Assembly (NCBI RefSeq): GCF_027580225.2
Contig: NC_073355.2
Location: 20,829,501-20,893,500, forward strand
From: Misgurnus anguillicaudatus
Lineage: Eukaryota > Chordata > Actinopteri > Cypriniformes > Cobitidae
Direction: 5' to 3'
DNA length: 64,000 nt
Positions 23,228-35,629 of the stretch are shown piece after piece (the stretch's first letter is position 1; each line of letters opens with the position of its first letter). The translations under genes and the position numbers were made by a program. Below the pieces are notes generated by a model, which searched no databases, had not been told where the DNA came from, and saw nothing but the letters and a program-made list of their open reading frames with translations.

Positions 23228-25441
23228 CTAAGAGTTGTTTGGTTGGGGACACCAAATTCAACATTTATCTGAGAAATAAAGGAACATTTAGAGGATGTTT
23301 GCATTAACTATATTTCCACATACTGTAAACAATACTGCTATCTAGTATACTTATTGTACTTATGTAGAGCTTAATTTAGACCTTTCAGATCAAGGCCCCT
23401 CTGAAGTTATTGCAGTCCAGGAAGCAATATTAAACATAATGTTTATGTATAAAAAAGAAGAGTCAGTGTGGGAGTGTGTTTGTGTACCTGGTTCCTTTGT
23501 AGGGGCCACTCCTATCAGACTTTAGCCCAGTTTAGTCAATTATTATCCTGGTTACAGGTGTATGTACTGTATATCCCTGATATTATAGTGAGTGTGAATG
23601 GTGTGATTGCTGTAAGTTAAAATAAATAAATTGTAGCATGCACTGCCATGTTAAGACGTTTTATCTATATCATTATTCCTTCCCCATGTCACACTTTTGT
23701 TCTTTTGTTTTGTAGACTTTTAGTTTGTAATTTGTGTTTCGTGTTTCCCCTCCTCCTCTTTATTAGGCCATGCCATCTTATTTATTAAGGCTGGTCTTTA
23801 TAATCTACAATGTGGTAAATTGTTAATTATTGTTTTTTTGGCAGTTTCAGTTCAAAATGTCCCTTCTTTTCATGAAGCCTAATGAGTTAAGCATTATCTG
23901 TTTACACTGCTAGTAATGCAATGATTATTCACTATGGGCAGCTATTACAATATAAATAGTTCATTTCCATCAAGAGGATTACGTATGTGAAATTCAGTTT
24001 TGGAATGCTGTAATTCACAAATCAGATTAATGAGCACTCTTCTGGCTGTGTCATGCAATCTCTCTTAGCCAAATTCCCCTGAGCATTTGGAGACATTATT
24101 GATATACACATTTTATGTATGTTTTATGAATAGTAACATAAGTTACCTAAAAGTTGATCATAGTAAAAAATAAATATTTTATTTGACTGCAGTGATCATG
24201 CAGAATGTCAGTTAGACAGACAAATCTGAATGAATAAATTATAAATTATATGAATAATATACATTTGAGAAGTATAATTATTTCCCAAAATAAATATTAA
24301 TACAGGCTCATGTAATTTTTACAGTCAGTTAATATGAACTGCAGTTGATAAAGGAAAATAAATATGGACCACAATGAACATAACTCGGACCAAAAATACT
24401 CATAAAGCAACAAAACAGACTTGGTGTCAATGCAAGTTTGAGGAATAGATGACAAATTATGTTATTATGAAATAAACAAAAATAAAATGCAAATAGGAAG
24501 AAAGATAATTTTCTGTATGTAATAAAATAATAAATTTAGGATGTCATGCATTATAGATCTAAGCACTCAAGTATGACTAACATTAAACGCATTGTGGCAG
24601 TTACCTGGACAGGTTTAGATTAAACCAGGACTATAGGCCTTATAATGACAGTAGTTTTAACAAACACACCAGTCTCTTTTCTGTAAGTTACAGAAAACAA
24701 AACTGGTATGCATCTTGAGAAAAACAATGGCACTGAATGATAGGTTAAAATAAAAGTCAGTGCAAGATGTTTTTAAATGAACACACGTGCAATGTAGTCT
24801 GAAACTAGAATAAACCCTGTCTGGGAAACCACCCCATTGTGTACCATGATGAGTTTAATGTATAACATCAATAAACGTTATTACATTAGAGTTCAATAGA
24901 GAAGGTACATTCAAAATATAACGCATATATTTCATATAGGGTTTCATCTTATACATTTAGGCTATATCAATAAGTGAACAGTACATACGTTTTTGTTTAC
25001 TGTCAAAGTTATGTTCAAATTATGTTACCCTAGTTAAGTTAACATTCTTAAAAGCACAAAATCACTCACAATACTTCTTTAAGGACTGAGGATGTTTATG
25101 GTAGCCTTTAATAAAATATTAACAACATTGATGCTGTTTTGTTTACTGCCTCACACGGATAAACACTTATGTCTAAAAGTTTTCTTTAGGTTCAAGGTAA
25201 TACATTTTTTTAATTCACAGTCACTATGTGTTGTCTTTTTAGAAATGAAACTGTCCTATATAGACTCAATTAATGTCCATATCAGCAACCCCATCATCAG
25301 GCTGTACAATTGCAGAGCACAACTTCACACAATCATCATTTTACAATCATTATTAATGTTATCAGAGAAATTCTAATAAATACATATTTAAGAATATATT
25401 GGATAACATAAACCCTGACGAGAAACGTTTAAGTATCTTAC
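23228..25441 (-). other. tmem98: tmem98 first intron
   Basis: The interval between the noncoding first exon and the ATG exon, with donor GTAAGA at 25436-25441 and acceptor TTAG at 23228. It is AT-rich. Apart from a MITE at 24596-24836 I see no recognisable element or conserved block. Confidence 0.7.
24596..24836. mobile_element. Diverged MITE in tmem98 intron
   Basis: The right end 'ccctgtctgggaaaccacccc' and the left end 'ggcagttacctggacaggtttaga' are roughly inverted. The element is related to the one at 9925-10166 but more decayed. Confidence 0.55.
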
Positions 25442-25600
25442 CTATATACCGTTTCCATTTTGCGGCGTTTGTTCCATTAAAACAAAGCGCGTTTGGGTGG
25501 TCGAGTGGAGACGGCGCGGAGATCTCCAGCGCGGGAGTGCGCACTGCAGTTCGGTGAACTTCGCTCCGAGGCGCGCGCTCACATCCACTGTAAACTGTTA
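25442..25600 (-). promoter_or_regulatory. tmem98: tmem98 first exon and CpG-rich promoter
   Basis: A short CpG-rich island (around 'ggagacggcgcggagatctc' and 'ccgaggcgcgcgctc') stands out in AT-rich surroundings. On the minus strand it ends in ATATAG followed by the donor GTAAGATA, which fits a 5' noncoding exon spliced to 23227. The transcription start is not determined; the upper limit is approximate. Confidence 0.65.
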
Positions 25601-26324
25601 ACACTCAGCCACAAGGTGTCAGTGACGAGTCAAACCATTTAGTCATTAAAAAGTAAATGAAACTAAAACAGCTTTGTAAGATTTAAGAGCAGGATTAGAG
25701 AATAGAAAAAACATTAGTTTAAGCAATAAAATCCCATGGGACATCAGTGTGTGACTCTGTGTTTTATCAGTTATAGAGATAAAAAAAAATCTTTTAAGGA
25801 TGAGGGTTCATAAAAGTGACAAAGTAATTGATAAAGGTTACATCATCTTTAGTATTCCCATCACAAAAAATAGACTCTGTATGCTGTTTTCAATGCTCAG
25901 CTGTATTCATTGGAAGTTGCAATGTGCATGGTACAAGCAGAACAGATGTCATTTCACAGCTTATTTTTAACAATCCGACATTTGGTTAAGATTGAATAGT
26001 CTGCAAACATTTGCAACTACGCATGATACTTCACTGCATCATCTTTTTTAATGCTGCTTCCTGTTCTTTAGTGCTATTTTGATGTTATCTCATAAGCTGG
26101 TTACTTGTTTACATGACTTATTTTATAAAAACTCTGACATTTTTTCTAACATTTTTAATTTAAAAATAACTATTTTGTTGTTCATGACATGACAGACATA
26201 TGTGTAAAGATTTCAGGTCAATAACACAAATTGCTCTATTAAGATTAACTTTTCATTTTTTATTTCAAGTTTTATACACTTTGCTAGCAAACCACATCAC
26301 AAAAACGTATAGTATACTTGACAC
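25601..26324. other. Intergenic, tmem98 to unit A
   Basis: AT-rich with no feature that I can identify. Homology to the 3' flank of unit C begins at about 26325. Confidence 0.5.
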
Positions 26325-26471
26325 TGTTTGCAATTTTGCGAATAGTTAGTTGACCTAAACTGTAAATTAAAATAGAACAATACAATAGCTGCAGGTTAAG
26401 TTAAAGGAAAATGACTACTAGGGTCCAGCTGCTTTGTTGCTTATAGTTTTTACAAACGTGTATGTTTTAGC

Positions 26472-26477
26472 TTTATT
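26472..26477 (-). promoter_or_regulatory. AATAAA overlapping unit A stop codon
   Basis: On the minus strand the last codons run into AAAATAAAGC, so the poly-A hexamer shares bases with the TAA stop (26473-26475). If used, the 3' untranslated region would be only some tens of bases. Unit C has the same arrangement at 61234-61239. Confidence 0.45.
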
Positions 26478-26643
26478 TTAAGCAGACATACTCAGAGCAT
26501 TCTGCTGTGATGATCTGTTTTTGAGCAGGTCTTGCTGCATTTTTTACATGGACAACCGTCGAATATGTCACTTCATCCTGGAGAAATAAACAGAATGAGT
26601 GAGATTGTGTTATAAATACATACCTTCACACAAGCATAAAGTA

Positions 26644-26689
<46 letters not shown>

Positions 26690-29600
26690 CACACGCACAC
26701 ACACACGCACACACACACGCACACACACGCACACGCACACGCACAAACACACGCACAGAATAGATTTTGACTGACCTCAGTTTCATCTTGTTTAATGTGT
26801 TGGTCTTGAGCTGAGCTATCAGGCTTTAAGACATCCTTATAAATGAGAACGCTTGTTAAAGAATACACAAATATATGCATCATATTTACACACCCTCTTT
26901 CTCAAACTTTCTGAAATGTATCTGGCACCTGACTTTGTTGCAGTGTACAAACTGATTTGATGCTTTTCATGAATAGTAACTGTCAGGTAAACAACAGGGC
27001 TTCTATTGACAAAATATACAGTATGCCATGTATCTACATCTTAACTTAATATCTTGTTACAATAGATTTGTGTTCACCTTCTTCTCCCCATCATTATACA
27101 GCACTAGTCCATCACTGGTCCCATTTTTCACATCTCTTGTTTCTAAACAAAACATTAGCCAGAAATGCAGATACATCAGTAATCGCTTAATATTTCAGAA
27201 TATATCTTAAGATGCTAGTTTAGAATAAAATCTAACATTTAATATTGAGCCACAATAAATTGCAACTTTCAGTTATAACTGAACTTTACTGAATATCAAA
27301 CGAAAAGTTTTACACTCTAAAAAATTCTTTGCTGCCTTATTTTTTAGTTGTTTAATCAACTCAGATTTACAAGTCATTAAAACAATTATTTATCTTGACT
27401 AGAGATGAGCTGTTATAACTTAGAAATATCATTGAAATATGTCAACGTTATTTTATAAGTTGTAGCAACTAATCTCTTGTCAAGATAAATAATAGTAAGT
27501 TAAAATGACTTACAAATATGAGTTGATTCAACTAAAAAAAATAAGGCAGTAAATATTTTTTACAGTGTAGGTGTAAATTTAGTCAAGTATAATTTATGTG
27601 TGTGTTTGAATGTGTGGTTGTGTACCTCTGCATCTCCAGATCATTACTGCTAGTACAGTCAAAAGCAATAATGAAAACACTGATATAAGAGCAAAGACAT
27701 CTATGAAATAAACAGAAAGACACACATACCTTAAATATGAATATTTAAAGTGATATAAAATGATTTTAAAATTATGTGACTGTTAATTACATGGTTTTAT
27801 TGAATTGCCTTCAGATCTGGGATTGGTTTGAGGGGTTGTTTTAGAGTTAAATTTCTGTTTTTCTGCAATAGAATACTAGATCATGTTAGATTATTTAATT
27901 ATTCCAAAAGTTTAGATTTTTTGAAGCAAATCAATATTCTTAATGTTCTAAGTTAGAAAATTAACACAAACTTACCTTCAACTTTAAGTCTGATGTTGAT
28001 GTATTGTTGAGACTTTACAGAACATTTATAATTTCCTTCATGTTGTGAGGTCAGGTCTGATAAGCGTAGAGAAAGATTTCCTGGACTGGTTTTATTTAAC
28101 AGTTTGATTTTACCTCCATGACTCTGCTCACTTGGGTAAATTTCTTCAGGTGTTGTATTGGATTGTGTTAATGAACTATAAGTCCATGTAAGTTGTTGAG
28201 GTTTAGCCTTTAGCTCTTTACAGTAGCAGGGCAGAACTACAGACTCTCCTGAACGTCCCATCACTTCAACTGTCCGTCTATTTTTAACCAGATCACAACC
28301 TGTGCACACATTTATGAAACTTATATTAATATTAAAGTGCATTCAAAACGATTTTCTCAATAAATGTGAGATACATAATTACATGTTTGTCAATTTTTTT
28401 GTAAAAAAAATGTAAACTGAATTTCTTATATTATTATTACTGCATTAACATAACAATATCACATAAATATATAAGGGTTGTTATTAAATTATTAAGCAAT
28501 ATCGCTCGAGTAGGAGTGCGACACAGCTCTATATCATCACGGCCGCGATTAGGCCAGGCAATCACAGCCGTGATGATACAGAGCTATATCACACGACTCC
28601 GAGAGCGATATTGCTTTTATACAACAGTTCGACGGCACACGTTTAAAAAACGAAAACTAGAAAACAGCAACGGAGTAATTTTAAAAGCCTCTTTGTTTGA
28701 GAACTACTTCTTCCGCCACGGATTTGAGGGCGGCCAGAATGACAGGTAACACTTTCGGCTGCTTTATATCTCATAACAACTCAATGGACGAAAAAGCCGT
28801 TTCTTTATATTACCGTTTCTTGGTCACAAAGTGTAGTTTTAAGATTAGTTCAGTCGAGAATTTATATGTATTATATTTAAATCTGCAGTTGATTAGTAAA
28901 GATAGCGCCTGTTTGAACGTTTGCTTAGTGAGATTCGGTACGAATGAGTACCAAAGCATGAGCGGACGTCAGTGTTCACTCGCCCCCCTGACCACCGCCC
29001 TCTCTGGGCTACATCTCTGACAGGGATTCCCTGGCTCTCATGTTGGCCTTGTTTGTTTTTGATCGTCAAAATGAGATCAAATCAGCAGTATTTGGTGTCA
29101 TGATCAAACTATTACTATTCATATTTAGTGTCTTTTGTGTTGTTATTGTTTTGGCGCGAGGTAAAAGTTAATAACGTTACTATTGCTTTCCCATTTACTC
29201 TTCACGCGATACGAGCACTCGATTATTATTATTAAACTTTGTTCTTGTCAGTACTATATAAAACGTTTATTTATAAGTGTCAGAGAGATGTTTTTGCATG
29301 CTGCTTATAAATATACCAGTGGCGATATTCTCATAACATGTTTTAATAGTCACATCACGATAAAGTAAATGATCAATGTCCACATTTAAAAGCTGCGGTG
29401 CTTACCTGCAGTTCCACAGTGTTTTCGCGTTCTGAGAAGAGATATAGCTCCAGAAAAACATAGTTTACATTCCTCTTTCCAAGTGTTAATCGTCCACACG
29501 ATGTGACAAGACATCACTCCCATTAAGTTTAACGTAACATCCAAGAGCGCTGATCTTTGACGGAATAATAACTTCCAATTGGGGATTCACCGACTGATTT

Positions 29601-32600
29601 ATGAGCTAGTGAACTAATAAGACACACAGAGAGTGATTCAAAACAGCGCGTTTGTGTGTGTCCGTGTGTGTGGGCAGTCTTTCCATTCAGAGATGAGCCT
29701 GTTTAGAGGACCTCCATTCACTAGGTGGCGGAATGATACGAAAGGTGAAGCGGTTACTGTGCCGTTATCAGTAGAATATTGCACGCCTCTTAGCCAATCA
29801 GATTCGAGAACCAGAAAGAACTGTTGTATAACAATGTATAATCACTTTTCTAAAATAGCACATAGTTAAATTATTTTACCTTTTATTGTAATTCTAATGT
29901 CTATGTATTCTGATGAAACCTTACACCTATACCATCCTTCATCCTGCTTTCTCAGGTCAAAAATGAGAAGAGAGAGATTTGTAGTTGAACTTTCATTAAA
30001 CAGCTTCAGTCTGCCACTGTAGTTTTTATGTTGAAATACATCGCTCCACGACTGTTCCTGATGATTAAGCCATGTAAATGTCTGAACTGTAGACTGTGTG
30101 TCTGTGCAGGTACAGGGCAGCAGCAGTGAACCACCAGTGTATCCTGTGCGCTCATCTCTACCTCGATCAATACAACCTACAGACAAAAGAGTTTTGCCTT
30201 TCAGAACAGTTGAGAGATTTTCAGATTTAAACAGACAAGCAACAGTGGGGATGGGGATTTAAACAGAAATATTTTTAATTCTCAGATCTTAAATATTTAC
30301 ATGCTTAAACTCATTGTAAATTACAAGCAGCTCCTAAGGGGGAACTAGGAGTCAAACAGAAAATGTATCTAACACTCAGTACATGCAAATTTTTATGTGT
30401 GATAAATGATGATAAAAAGTAACAAATGTTTAATGATGAATGCAAAAGTTAAGTAACAAAGAGATTTTAAGAAAAGCTAAGAAAGCTCACAGTGTATTTT
30501 AAAGAGTTTGTCAAATGTGAGATTGTAGGCATTAAAGCAAATACTGTGTGCTTAACCATCTCACTGGTGACTTCCTCTCATGATGGTTTGAACAATTAAA
30601 GCTCACGTAACACACGCTGTTTCTGCATTTCTGATATCAATCTGGAGTACCTATAGAGTAGTATGACATCCTTTATATCTCTGAAGAGTCTTTAGTTTAA
30701 TCAGATTTATAAAAGAAATATTAGCTTTAACGAATCTTTACGATAACGTACGAAAAAATGAAGAAAGAGGAGTTATAACATGGGAGGAGCGAGTACGAGT
30801 CATGCAACACTATACAACACTTATAACGTATGATTCACTACATGTTCGTGTCATTTATATAATATACACGCGCCTATTTCCAACATAAGACAGAAGTCTT
30901 ACTTACCACGTGTAACTCGTCATGACCCGGTGTTGTGTCGAAGTCTGTTTCCCCTATGTTCCCCCTATTTTTCCCTTCAGTGTAGTGTTTTTATGGCGTT
31001 TTTATAACGTTATAGGTTTTATTATTTATATATTTAAAGTTTTAATGGCTACTGAGATGTATATGTGTGCATTTCTGTAATGTATCTGTATTGTTCTTAA
31101 TGGTAAGTCAATTATTTTTACAGTATGAATCATATTATATGTATAATATTTATTTAATTATGTATGCAAACATCACATTTTTAAAACAACCAGTAAAGGA
31201 AAAAAAAAAGAAAAAGACAGGCTATATTTTAAAAGAATACCCTAATAGAAAACTGTCAAATGGATGAAATATTTAATAAATTGTATTATAAAATACATGA
31301 TATTATGCCTTTTTAGTATAACCAATTCAAATCTTTAATCTTTCTAAATGTAACGTGATGAAAACGCCATAAAAGCACCACACTAAAGGGAAACATAGGG
31401 GGAACTGAGCTCGACACAACACCGGTTCTGAAAATCCACCGCATCAAACACACACGCAAAACTCCGCTGCTACCCCGGATAATAAACTATATCCATTGTT
31501 TCCATGAGGCTGGATGTCTTCTCCTTACATCCAAAAACACACTTCTTGTTGTGCCATTGTTGACTTTTGAAATTAAACAAGGCTGAGTGGCGTGATAAGC
31601 TGTTAGCAGCTCTAGCGTCTCCCGCTGACTGACGGCTGGGCGGGGTTTTCCGGGGGAAGTTTTCCGGCGGAAGCCCATATAAAGAAGTGATACGTATCGA
31701 AAACCCCTGAAACGTCAGTTAGAACCTTAATCGAAAAAAATTAGCCGAAACATGTACGAACCCTGGCGAAGTGCATTCGGCACAGAAATACTCTGAAACA
31801 CGTCCAACTGCTTTTTTGACACTTTTGCCTACGTTTAGCATGAGGAAACAACTCTATAACTGTGTTAATAAGTCAGAATGCTTGAAATACCATTAAACCC
31901 CCCCTTTAAAGACAATGTGACATGTGTTTCTCATATGCTTGAAATTCACCTGATTTGTGCCTCGCATTTTCATAAGTAATGTCTTATATATTATTAATAA
32001 TAATAGTGAACTTATGACACATTTTTAATGTTTTTAATTTTACCTTCTGGAAGAATAAGAATTAAATAAAGCTACTGTAAAATAAGTGGTGTCACAGTAG
32101 AACAAAAAAAACAAAAACAAAAACAGATTGTACTATTTAAAAACTCTGAAGACTTTCTTAGAAAGATTTTTAGAAAGCTCTTACTTTGTAAAACAAACAA
32201 ACAAACAAATCTTTGTTAAGCTGTTTAAAATGACTTCTTGACTTCTAAAGGAATTGAAGATTTCCTTCATAATTTCACGAGTTTTACTGTATTCTTATAA
32301 CTTTCCAAAGGTCAGCTTTATGTTTTATTTTAATTTAGTATTGACTTATAAAACCTCAGATGTCTCAATGATTATTTTCCCCCAATAAAAAGATACCTTA
32401 ATGTTTGGATTTGATTTTTAGTTGTTGATCATTATTTAGTAATCTTTCATCAACCTTTATTAGGTTTTGTTAAGTACATTTAAGGACAAACGTTAGTTTA
32501 AAATAATCTCAGTTTGTTAAAAAAAGTTTATAATTTATGGATCAGCACTACTGCTACAGTGGTTGTTACTGGTTAATAAAAGCAGAAAGTCAGGACTCAC

Positions 32601-32646
32601 CTGCAGTGAAGTGAAGCATAAAGAGAAGATATAAACAGATCTTCAT
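26473..32646 (-). CDS. Two-Ig ITIM receptor, unit A (complete)
   Basis: Eight exons join in frame to 347 residues: signal 32601-32646, D1 29880-30176, D2 27976-28299, stalk 27791-27862, membrane 27626-27700, cytoplasmic 27078-27142, 26776-26835, 26473-26577. All have GT/AG borders, and phases are consistent (1-1 through the membrane exon). Signal MKICLYLLFMLHFTA; D1 and D2 are V-like, each starting G-C, with C-x-C in strand B, a core W (FTWL, LTWTY) and a final YxC (DEGWYRC, HEGNYKC). Several N-x-S/T sites are present. The membrane segment (ALISVFSLLLLTVLAVMIW) is uncharged, so it probably signals through its own tail. The tail has VTYSTV, a canonical ITIM, and SEYVCL, a second match; VLYNDG is a third tyrosine outside consensus. 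Known families with this layout are NITR, DICP and CD300/pIgR-like fish receptors; I cannot choose between them. Ligand unknown. Confidence 0.88.
26646..26755. repeat. (CA)n/(CACG)n microsatellite in unit A intron
   Basis: A long CA tract with interspersed CG lies in the intron before the last exon. Unit C has only 'caaacacacatgcac' at the same place, so the expansion followed duplication. Confidence 0.95.
27313..27567. mobile_element. MITE in unit A cytoplasmic intron
   Basis: It starts CACTCTAAAAAATTCTTTGC and ends in TTTTTTACAGTG, with the interior largely mirror-symmetric ('tatcttgac...gtcaagata'). A shortened version is present in unit C (about 62236-62405), so the insertion predates the A/C duplication and later lost its ends in C. 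Confidence 0.7.
28494..28616. repeat. Long hairpin between D1 and D2 exons
   Basis: AAGCAATATCGCTC at the left pairs with GAGCGATATTGCTT at the right. The paired arms continue through 'gctctatatcatcacggc', giving about 50 bp on each side of a short centre. It is absent from the same intron in units B and C. Confidence 0.8.
28617..29831. mobile_element. DNA element in unit A D1-D2 intron
   Basis: TTATACAACAGTTC at the left is exactly mirrored by GAACTGTTGTATAA at the right, 1215 bp apart. Units B and C have uninterrupted intron at this place ('ttagaatgtataatcac'). Together with the adjacent hairpin it may form one element. No transposase frame is recognisable. Target duplication is not clear. 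Confidence 0.65.
30600..31910. mobile_element. Element cluster in unit A first intron
   Basis: Paralogous intron sequence stops near 30600 and resumes near 31910. The right part, read on the minus strand, has a short cysteine-containing frame near 31500-31570 (CFWM/KEKTSS-like), as at the start of some fish transposon proteins. Inside, 30927-30998 and 31358-31425 form an inverted pair beginning CCGGTGTTGTGTCGA. Exact ends are uncertain. Confidence 0.5.
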
Positions 32647-33480
32647 GACTGTTTCTCACTGATGCTCCACACACATAGACAAACTCTTCATGAGCGAGTG
32701 TGAATGTTTTATTAAAGTCTTCAGGAACTCAGACATCATACGTCACTTCCCCATTTCACTACTGCATGTTCTTTATACTTCCTAGATCTTTATTAAAACT
32801 TACTTTATTAGGAATCTACTGTATGATAATATTTTGTGTGAATTTGTATTTCAGGACAGTTAAACTAATTTTGCTAAACATGAAGAATGAATGTATGTGA
32901 TATTTATATGATGCTTATGTGTACAAAAAGACTACAATATATGATGTTGATCACCAGTGGTGAGTTCAGTCTAATATGTTTGTTTTTGTGTGATGTGAGG
33001 TTTAATGGCAGCACACATAGAAGAACGTCCTGTACAAGACATCTGAGATGTTTCGGTAATAATGTCATTGTGTGCTTAAAGCTCAAGCTATACTCCGACC
33101 ATTAACTGATCATCATTTGTTATAATTCTTGGTGCAATAAATGTTAGACACTACTTATACACTAAATACACTTTTATATTACACTTTCTTTTTAAATACA
33201 CTATGTGAAACTTTATTTAAATGCACTTTATTTATTTAAACACATTTATCTCTTGGCACACACAACATTTAATTGGACAGGGTTTACACATTACTGTAAT
33301 TCTAGTTAAAAGAGTATTCCATCTATATTGCATACAGTTACTGTACATTTACAAACACACAATATAATTGCACAGGCTATAAGCTAGGTTTAAAAGTTTA
33401 AATACCTTAAGTTTTAAAGTTAAACATACAATATAGTTCATGGATTTTAGTATTTTTACTTTGATGCTTGTATACTCTGT
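32647..33480 (-). promoter_or_regulatory. 5' flank of unit A
   Basis: The region directly upstream of the signal exon. It is repeated, with divergence, at 1-366, 43792-44265 and 52190-52580. 'gagcgagtgtgaatg' and 'ttcaggaactcagacatcat' are shared within 100 bp of the ATG and are candidate promoter sequence. No TATA box was assigned. Confidence 0.5.
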
Positions 33481-33511
33481 TATCACGTTATGAGCAGATG
33501 TGGCTGCAGTT

Positions 33512-33544
33512 TTAACAAACCACATCAGAATGTGTCATCTCATC
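33512..33544 (-). pseudogene. Last-exon relic of unit B, ITIM lost
   Basis: After an AG acceptor the frame reads DEMTHSDVVC then stop, against DEVTYSTVVHV in unit A. The ITIM tyrosine is histidine and the tail stops after ten residues. The position fits the terminal exon of unit B, about 1 kb downstream of D2. Confidence 0.65.
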
Positions 33545-35629
33545 CTTTCTAGAGAAAAAAAGAAGAGATTATTATCAAATGGCAATAACCTCTTAAACAG
33601 ATGCAATGGTATGAAAATTAACACGAAAATGCAACTTTGTAATGCTGAAGTTGAACCATATCCTAACCTAAGCCTCACTCCGATTATTCAATTTTAAACT
33701 ACAATCTGTAATTTTTGTTTCTTAAAAATAAACCAAAATTCACATAAGTAAGTACATAAATAAATCCATATCTTCTTAGCTTGATTAACAACAGCAAGCT
33801 TATATCAGTTATTTTTAATTTTAGCTGTTAGGTGCACATGGACATATCAGTTTGACATCATCTGTCTTCAACCCCTATACTTGCAATTTTTTGTTTCAAA
33901 CAATGATAATGGGTCAAAGGTTATGGATTGCAACTTTAAACAAAACATTATTTTACCTATTTATAAAATACTGTAGAAATTAGTGAGGAACCTTTTAAAT
34001 GTGTTTAATGGTACATATGTTAGTTTTAGCAACGGTTTGAGACCATTTGAAAAATTATGTCTACCATAACATTTTAAACATTTATTGCTTACATTAAGGT
34101 GTGTTGTGTGACTTGTGACTCTTTGGTAGTTGTTGTCACTTTGTTTAACAGGTTTATTTGTCGATAAACAGACTTCTCGGATGTGCCATTTCTCTGTTGT
34201 GAAGATGATGTTCAATTTCTCTGTTGTGAAGATGATGTTCAACAGGTGTCAGTGTAAAATCATCTGATTCCTCACACAATTGGAATATTTAAAATACTTT
34301 TTATAAAAATGAAGGTAAAATAGCAATAAAGAAAAAATGTCATTCATTATAATGGTATTTCATTAGTTTACTTAAAATATTTTAATAAATATTTGCTTCG
34401 TTAATTTATCTACTCTGAGTAAATTAATGCCTTTATAAGATTTGTTGTGGCAAAAAAAATGAAGACATGTGTCAAACACTTTTAACTAGAGCCTAAAAAA
34501 TAGTGATGTTGACAGTTACAAGAGGAAAATTACCTTCAACTTTAAGTCTGATGTTGATGTATTGTTGAGACTCTACAGAACATGTATAATTTCCTTCATG
34601 CTTTGTGGTCAGGCCTGATAAGAGTAGAGAAAGATTTCCTGGACTGGTTTTATTTAACAGTTTGATTTTATCTCTGTGTCTATGACTCTCCTTGCTTGGG
34701 TAAATTTCTTTAGGTTTTGTATTGGATTGTGTTGATGGACTATAAGTCCATGTAAGTTGTTGAGGTTTAGCCTTTAGCTCTTTACAGTAGCAGGGCAGAA
34801 CTACAGACTCTCCTGAACGTCTCACCACTTCAACTGTCTGTGTATTGTTAACCAGTTCACAACCTGTTCACACATTTATGAAAAATATTTATATTTAAAG
34901 TGCATTCAAAACTGATTTTCTTCATGACTGTGAGATACATAATTACATGTTTGTCCATTTTTTGTAAAAAAAATAAAAAAACATACCTAAATTGAGAAAT
35001 GAAAAATCACTGCATTAGCATAACAATATCACATAAATATTTAAGGTTTGTGATCAATTTAGAATGTATAATCACTTTTCTGTTTTAGTTTGAAAAATAT
35101 GCATTTCTAGTAGTTCATTACTTTTACCTTTTATTGTTATCCTAAAGTGTCTGAATTCTGTAGATGAAACCGTACACCTATAGAGTCCTTCATCCTCCTT
35201 TCTCAGGTCAGAAATGAGAAGAGAGAGATTTGTAGGTGAACTTTCATTAAACAGTTTCAGTCTGCCTTTGTAGGTTTCATTTTGAAATACATCGATCTGC
35301 TGCTGTTCTTGCAGATAAAGCCAGGTAAATGTCTGAACTGTGTACTGTGGGTCTGTGCAAGTACAGGGCAGCAGCAGTGAACCACCAGTGTATCCTGTGA
35401 GCTCATCTCTACCTCGATCAATACAACCTACAGACAAAAGAGTTTTACCTTTTAGAACAGATCAGAGATTTTTTGATTTAAACAAACAACAGCAAGAAGT
35501 ACCAGCTAAGAAGTTAAGCGACTTATGGGGATTTAAACAGAAATGATTTCAATTCTTAGATCTTAAATATTTACATGCTTATAATAAACTTGTTGTAAAT
35601 TATAAGGAACTCCTAGGGGGGATATATGA

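Noticed and set aside
28516..29020. Plus frames in the unit A intron
   Set aside because: They overlap a hairpin and TIR element and match no protein family I recognise.
26473..32646. Naming unit A as NITR, DICP or CD300-like
   Set aside because: The architecture fits several families and no search was possible, so no symbol was assigned.
33961..34242. Minus frame after unit B D2 as a tail exon
   Set aside because: It contains a duplicated 25-base segment, has no hydrophobic stretch or splice support, and the same sequence occurs in the exonless unit at 12.4 kb.
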